Assembly (NCBI GenBank): GCA_003667245.1
Contig: RCNN01000007.1
Coordinates: forward strand, 124,001 to 188,000
Source of the DNA: Heterostelium multicystogenum
Taxonomy: Eukaryota; Evosea; Eumycetozoa; Acytosteliales; Acytosteliaceae
Reading direction: 5' to 3'
Length of the DNA: 64,000 bases
The position numbers and the translations under genes were made by a program. Below, piece after piece: positions 59,484 through 64,000 of this stretch (position 1 is the first letter of the stretch; every line of letters begins with the position of its first letter). Below the pieces are notes generated by a model. The model ran no database searches and was not told where the DNA came from. It saw nothing but the letters and a program-made list of their open reading frames with translations.

Positions 59484-61574
59484 ATGGAAACAGATCAACA
59501 CTTAACAATATTATTTAAAAAGTTATTAAATAATAAACCATTATTTAGATATATTATAAATGTCAGCAGGAAAGAAGAATCAGTGAATCTTTTGTATCAT
59601 CAGATACAATATGCCAGTTGGATGTTGGAGAATCAATATGAGTCACTCCTTTGGGATAAGCTCAAAAGACGATATGACATATGGGATACTAATAATGAGC
59701 ATTTGGGATTCATTATTATCCAATATGGAAGCATTCAATTGTACAGACATTTAGTTACGACTAGAAATATCTTTTTCCAAAGAGATACAATCTTTCCACC
59801 TGAGAAACAAGATGAATGCTTATTCAGAGCCATCAAATACAACAACGAAATAGCAAAGATCATTATAGATAATCACAGAGCTCTACACCCAGAAAAGTTC
59901 TTGGATACTTCATTGAGACTTTCAAACGCCAAAATATCTCGATACCTTATCGATAATTATGCAATCGACGCTAAGACTATTTACACTGGACAACAAATAT
60001 CATCAGAATTTCATTCACACTTTCAAACTGAACGCTATCAACAATTCGTTCTATTTATTGACCGGTACAAGCTTGTATACCTATTTAAAGATTCCTTCGT
60101 CACCCAATTGCTTTTGTGTGGAGACCAAACTTTAACAAAGAAACTACTTGATGAAAACCCACCATCGACAGCTTCATTAGCATCGCAGATCCTAATCTAT
60201 ATATCACTTGTATTTAAAAGAAATACAAACCAGAGTTTGATGGAGTCACTCGAAATCATTCGCTTTTTGCTTGGTATCTTTGAATCTGGTCGTTTAAAGA
60301 AGTCCATCTTGAGATTGGCAGAGGATCAAGTTGGTAAATTCAAATCAATATCTGGTGACGATTGTATAAAGATCATTCTATTCGATGTCTATTGTGGACT
60401 ATTAAATATGACTAATGACAACATCAACTTCCAGCGAGAATTGGTGTCGCTGATTCATGTAATAGTTGCAATCGATGACAATGAAAATCCAGATGAAGGC
60501 TTCCTTCGATATCTTTCAAAGTGTACATTTATAGATAAGAGGACACTGATAAGCCAATCAAAATCACTAGCAAGAGCGAGATCCTTTAATAATAGATTCT
60601 CCAATTCCTCAATTACAAGGCTGTCAGACCTTCTTTTGTGCTTGGAATCCAATAAATTTGTGGCGAACAACGACTCAATTTTGAATCTCTGGAATACCAA
60701 TAATGTGGATATATGCATATATTTGTTGGATCATTATCACGAATGGCTAATCAAGATCTCTAAAGACACTCCTCTTTTCAACTATAATAATTTTAAGCTA
60801 CTAAAAACGCTAGATCATGATAAACTCAAGCCATTAGAGCCAAAGATCGAAATCTCTGACTATCATAAAGCTTCACTATCCATAAAATTCCGTTCTCTGT
60901 CCCATATGATGAATTATCGACTACTACTAGACTTTGAAGATGGTCAATTTACCCCTAGACAAGACTATGATCTACAAATGGCTCAATTTTATCTAGCCAA
61001 CACCAAAGACTATAAAAATAAGCTGCATATCATCAACTCTGTCCTTGTAAGCTCTATCTTACTGAAGTTAACACCAATCACGAGCCAAATAATCAAGGAG
61101 TATCACCATTTATTCTCTGAAGTACAACGTAATGTAATTAGTATCCATAATACTCCCCAAGATAAGCTGAAGTACTATGCAAGATTATTGGATAAATCTA
61201 AAGACCAACTGGTTATAGAATCAATAGTGGAGCCAATATTCTCAGTGGAAAACAACCATAAGATCTTTGGTGAGATAATGGATTTTGTGGAACCCTCTGC
61301 TGTGCCTCTAATCATGAATGCACTCTTCAAACTTTATCCAAACAAAAAGAAAGAGTTTTTAGAAGGATCGCTATCACCACAAACTAAACAAGTCAATATC
61401 CACAAATATCTTGGACTCTATTTCAAAAGTAACTGGACGCCCGCATATTGTAAATCTTTCATTCCTCTCGAAAACACAGCTCTTGTCGGACAATTCCTTG
61501 GATTCATTCAAGTCAAACATTATAATCTGTTAGAAGAATACAAGGCAGTATTCAACCTGGAACTGAATAAATAA
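59484..61574 (+). CDS. Dictyostelid ankyrin-like repeat family protein, unknown function
   Basis: Single-exon gene of 696 aa beginning METDQHLTILFKKLLNNKPL. The protein is all-helical in appearance, with recurring blocks such as LFRAIKYNNEIAKIIIDNH, LSNAKISRYLIDNY and WNTNNVDICIYLLDHYHEW. These follow the degenerate ankyrin pattern (aNGhleiikyLle) seen in large lineage-expanded dictyostelid families. No signal peptide, membrane helix or catalytic motif is visible. No frameshift. Its stop lies 120 bp from the convergent CNOT11 stop. Family assignment is by pattern only. Confidence 0.75.
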   Translation: METDQHLTILFKKLLNNKPLFRYIINVSRKEESVNLLYHQIQYASWMLENQYESLLWDKLKRRYDIWDTNNEHLGFIIIQYGSIQLYRHLVTTRNIFFQRDTIFPPEKQDECLFRAIKYNNEIAKIIIDNHRALHPEKFLDTSLRLSNAKISRYLIDNYAIDAKTIYTGQQISSEFHSHFQTERYQQFVLFIDRYKLVYLFKDSFVTQLLLCGDQTLTKKLLDENPPSTASLASQILIYISLVFKRNTNQSLMESLEIIRFLLGIFESGRLKKSILRLAEDQVGKFKSISGDDCIKIILFDVYCGLLNMTNDNINFQRELVSLIHVIVAIDDNENPDEGFLRYLSKCTFIDKRTLISQSKSLARARSFNNRFSNSSITRLSDLLLCLESNKFVANNDSILNLWNTNNVDICIYLLDHYHEWLIKISKDTPLFNYNNFKLLKTLDHDKLKPLEPKIEISDYHKASLSIKFRSLSHMMNYRLLLDFEDGQFTPRQDYDLQMAQFYLANTKDYKNKLHIINSVLVSSILLKLTPITSQIIKEYHHLFSEVQRNVISIHNTPQDKLKYYARLLDKSKDQLVIESIVEPIFSVENNHKIFGEIMDFVEPSAVPLIMNALFKLYPNKKKEFLEGSLSPQTKQVNIHKYLGLYFKSNWTPAYCKSFIPLENTALVGQFLGFIQVKHYNLLEEYKAVFNLELNK

Positions 61575-61694
61575 CACTCTGCTAATGTACTTATGTGAAG
61601 ATAATTATTGTAATTGTTTATTGTTGTAATAATATTATGGTTGTATTATTTGTATTTGTTGTTCTTATATGTCTATCATAGTTATCCATTTTAA

Positions 61695-63453
61695 TCAATT
61701 TCCACTGTTCTTTTCTTCGGTCATCAACTTAAAGAGCCCTATAGCCTCACGAATTTTCGCATGCTCTAAGCAGAAAGCCTGTACCTCAGCAAAGAGATCC
61801 TTGATATTGATAATGTTGTTTCTGATGAGAGATTGGATGAATACACACACCAGACGGACGGATCTCTGTAACATTGCCTTGTCCTTGCTGTTGTTGCAAG
61901 TGGTGATGCAATTGCTGATATACATTGGAATGAAGTGACTGGGTAGCTCCACTGAGGTGGCGAGAGCATTGACAACTTCCATTGATCGATAGTTCATCTC
62001 CATAGAGATCAACTCTTGGAAGTAGTCCTTAAAGTCAGGTGAATGGATGAGCTTCAACAGCGCATCAATAGCAACTTGAGTATTGTTCTCAACAAGATTC
62101 GGTAGTTTTTTCGGTACCAACCCAGAGTATAACACCAATTTGGGATCAGCATCTAATTCTGCTTTTATCTAGATAAACATAATATTAATAATTGATTTCA
62201 GATCGCCGATCTATTTGGATATTTACTTGTTGGATTTGTGTCTTTTTTAGTCTGCCTCTAATTGCTTTTGACATAAGGTCTCTAACTAATCTCTTTGGGT
62301 TTGTAACAGAGGTGAATCCCATCGTTGGACTCAATAATAATCCATGTGTGATTGATGTATTTATCCAAATCATCTACAAAATTGTGAAATCATGATTAAT
62401 ATTACAGATTCATTTAAGCCATTGAATACTGAATAACCTACGTTTGAATGTTCATAAAGTGGTGGAGGAAGTCGATTGAAATTTGGTTCGAATGAAAAAA
62501 AGCTTAACTCCTTAGTCTGTATATTTATATCCTGTATTGTATTGTTATTATTGGCTGTACTGTTACTACTGTTATCTTTATTATTCTTGTTATTCTTATT
62601 ATTTATTTTAGGTGAAACTGATGTTGGAGATGAGTTATTATTATTATTAACATTTTGTTGTTGCTGCTGTTGTTGTTGTTGTGGTAGTTCTGGGAAAAAT
62701 AATGTTGGTGAAACACCTATACTCCTTAGTGATGGGAATGAGTGATGTGCTAATCTTTCCAAATAGAACTTCCTATATTCATTTAAATCTGGTGTTGCCA
62801 ATTCACTATTTACTGTTTGCTGTTCAACTTCATTCGATGTCTTTTTTTGAGAACTAAAGATGGCCAGTTTAAAGTAAGTGTTACTGCTACTTGTTAAACA
62901 AAGTAACAACGTGGTCAGTACTTACATCTTTAGGCAAATGTGTCAGGAATTGAATAAGGTATTGTCTTTCTACATGTGTCAAATATTTCGATGAAAGATT
63001 CTGTTGATGCTTTTCAAGCTCATCAATAAAAACTGGAAGGAATGGATTAAATACAATTGGATACTCTGACAGTGGGTTTGATGCTGCTGTTGAATCGATA
63101 CTATTGTTGGTTATATGCTTGCTATTGTTGTTGTCATCGGTGTTGGCTATCGACGAATCAGAGTTGGTGTCAGGAACTAAAGATGATGATGAAGTTGATT
63201 GCGATGATGAGATGCTTTGCTGAATAGTTGAATGGTCGTGCTTATAGAGACTATAAAGTATGTAGAATGAGTTCAAACGATGCGAAGGTACACGTATGAA
63301 ACCATCCTTCAACATAGTGTATATAGCACAGCCAGTCTTGAAGTGATCATTCTTGTTGAACGTTCTGTTGAAGGTGGTCGATACTGTTTCCAAAGGTTTG
63401 TCTTCTTCCGACAAGAGCGATAGAAGTGTCACCAAGTCCTTAGCACTAATCAT
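61695..63453 (-). CDS. CNOT11: CCR4-NOT complex subunit CNOT11 homologue
   Basis: Four exons on the minus strand: 62926-63453, 62442-62853, 62227-62373 and 61695-62168 (about 520 aa). The N-terminal CNOT11 block is [20 protein letters not shown]...[15 protein letters not shown]. After a poly-Q/Asn linker comes the C-terminal DUF2363 block ([72 protein letters not shown]), very close to animal CNOT11. I take ATG 63453; upstream in-frame codons have no better ATG. The A7 run (plus 62842-62848) has one base too many; removing it joins HLPKD to [12 protein letters not shown], the expected family sequence. CNOT11 binds CNOT10 and the CNOT1 N-terminus in the cytoplasmic mRNA deadenylase complex. 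Confidence 0.9.
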
Positions 63454-63954
63454 CTCACACTTGACCAAATGCAGCTGCACTTTCTATCGTCCAAACCAAA
63501 CTTTACAAACAACACAACTGTAATCAAAAGCAACTATAATTACTATTCTCTCTTCTCTCTAAAATACTATTGGGTATCTCTTTCTGTTGTCACTCTCTAA
63601 AATTTAAATATTATTAATTTCCAATACCAATATTGAGATCTTGTCAAAAGTAGTTGTTGTTGTTTGGTTTTATTAAAAGATGATGAATTTTTTTTTGAAT
63701 GTTTATGTTCAACCCTTTTAATAATGAATGAAGAAAAAACAAATGCATCAATTTTTTTAAAAATTATCAATATTAATAATTATATTTTCATTGGCTCAAG
63801 CTTTACTTTGTCGATATTGTTTGGGTAGCTTGATGCGACAGTATCTACTACTAGTATTGAGTGTCAGTCGATCTGATCTGATGTCTATTTTACTTATTTA
63901 CAAAATGATTCTATTTTTATTATACAATGTGCTTTTTAGTACTATGAACACAAA
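63454..63954. other. Intergenic; promoter of CNOT11
   Basis: AT-rich with T- and A-runs near 63660-63770; no coding signal recognised. Confidence 0.4.
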
Positions 63955-64000
63955 CTAACTTCTATAGTTATATGCTGCTCCACCATGATGAGCATTGTCG
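63955..64000 (-). CDS. Possible C-terminal end of a minus-strand gene
   Basis: The last 46 bp read on the minus strand as DNAHHGGAAYNYRS and a stop, open to the window edge. The composition is protein-like, but the piece is too short for any identification. Confidence 0.25.
   Translation of the reverse strand, partial: DNAHHGGAAYNYRS

Overview
The window is nuclear DNA from a dictyostelid social amoeba. Intergenic DNA is very AT-rich with (TAA)n, (TA)n and homopolymer tracts. Introns are short (about 65-140 nt) with GTAAGT/GTATGT donors. Coding regions carry polyasparagine, polyglutamine and serine runs. The gene set (comitin-like lectin, DOCK and CH-IQ-DH-PH Rac exchange factors, FOLN/SdrD-B extracellular protein, kelch and ankyrin-like families) fits this group. 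Exons use many C/G-ending codons (CTC, GTC, ATC, GGC), which argues against Dictyostelium discoideum itself and for a less AT-biased dictyostelid. The genus cannot be fixed from the sequence.

Layout. 1-5.5 kb: 3' end of a TMEM19 gene, a CH-IQ-DH-PH Rac/Rho exchange factor, then copy A of an inverted duplication carrying two tiny divergent membrane-peptide genes. 5.9-13.3 kb: F-box/LRR protein, a SAP-CCDC12 splicing-factor fusion (minus), and a large Kelch-EGF-multispan-HECT ubiquitin ligase. 13.5-18.3 kb: double B-lectin comitin-like protein, SUMO-like/BTB protein, and a DMT transporter (minus). 18.9-26.7 kb: BK/Slo-type potassium channel, TUG/ASPSCR1 UBX protein (minus), and a divergent pair of KCTD-like BTB genes. 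26.7-30.1 kb: a 3.4-kb stretch with no gene I can support. 30.1-34.3 kb: secreted cytidine-deaminase-fold protein, four-span membrane protein, B-box/kelch protein. 34.7-42.3 kb: DOCK-family exchange factor followed by copy B of the inverted duplication. 43.6-56.6 kb: membrane RING protein and a ~3,700-residue BLTP1/Csf1-type bridge lipid-transfer protein. 57-64 kb: FOLN/SdrD-B matrix protein, ankyrin-like family protein, CNOT11 (minus), and the possible end of another minus-strand gene.

The neighbours do not form an operon or one pathway. They are independent eukaryotic genes with their own promoters. Several concern cell-surface signalling and the actin cytoskeleton (two Rac exchange factors, comitin-like lectin, K+ channel, receptor-like E3).

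About thirty apparent single-base frameshifts break otherwise well-conserved proteins, about half of them in homopolymers. They are absent from roughly 4-21 kb and dense at 21-26 kb and 30-57 kb. I read them mainly as uncorrected sequencing indels. CDS coordinates therefore span these breaks, and protein lengths are approximate.
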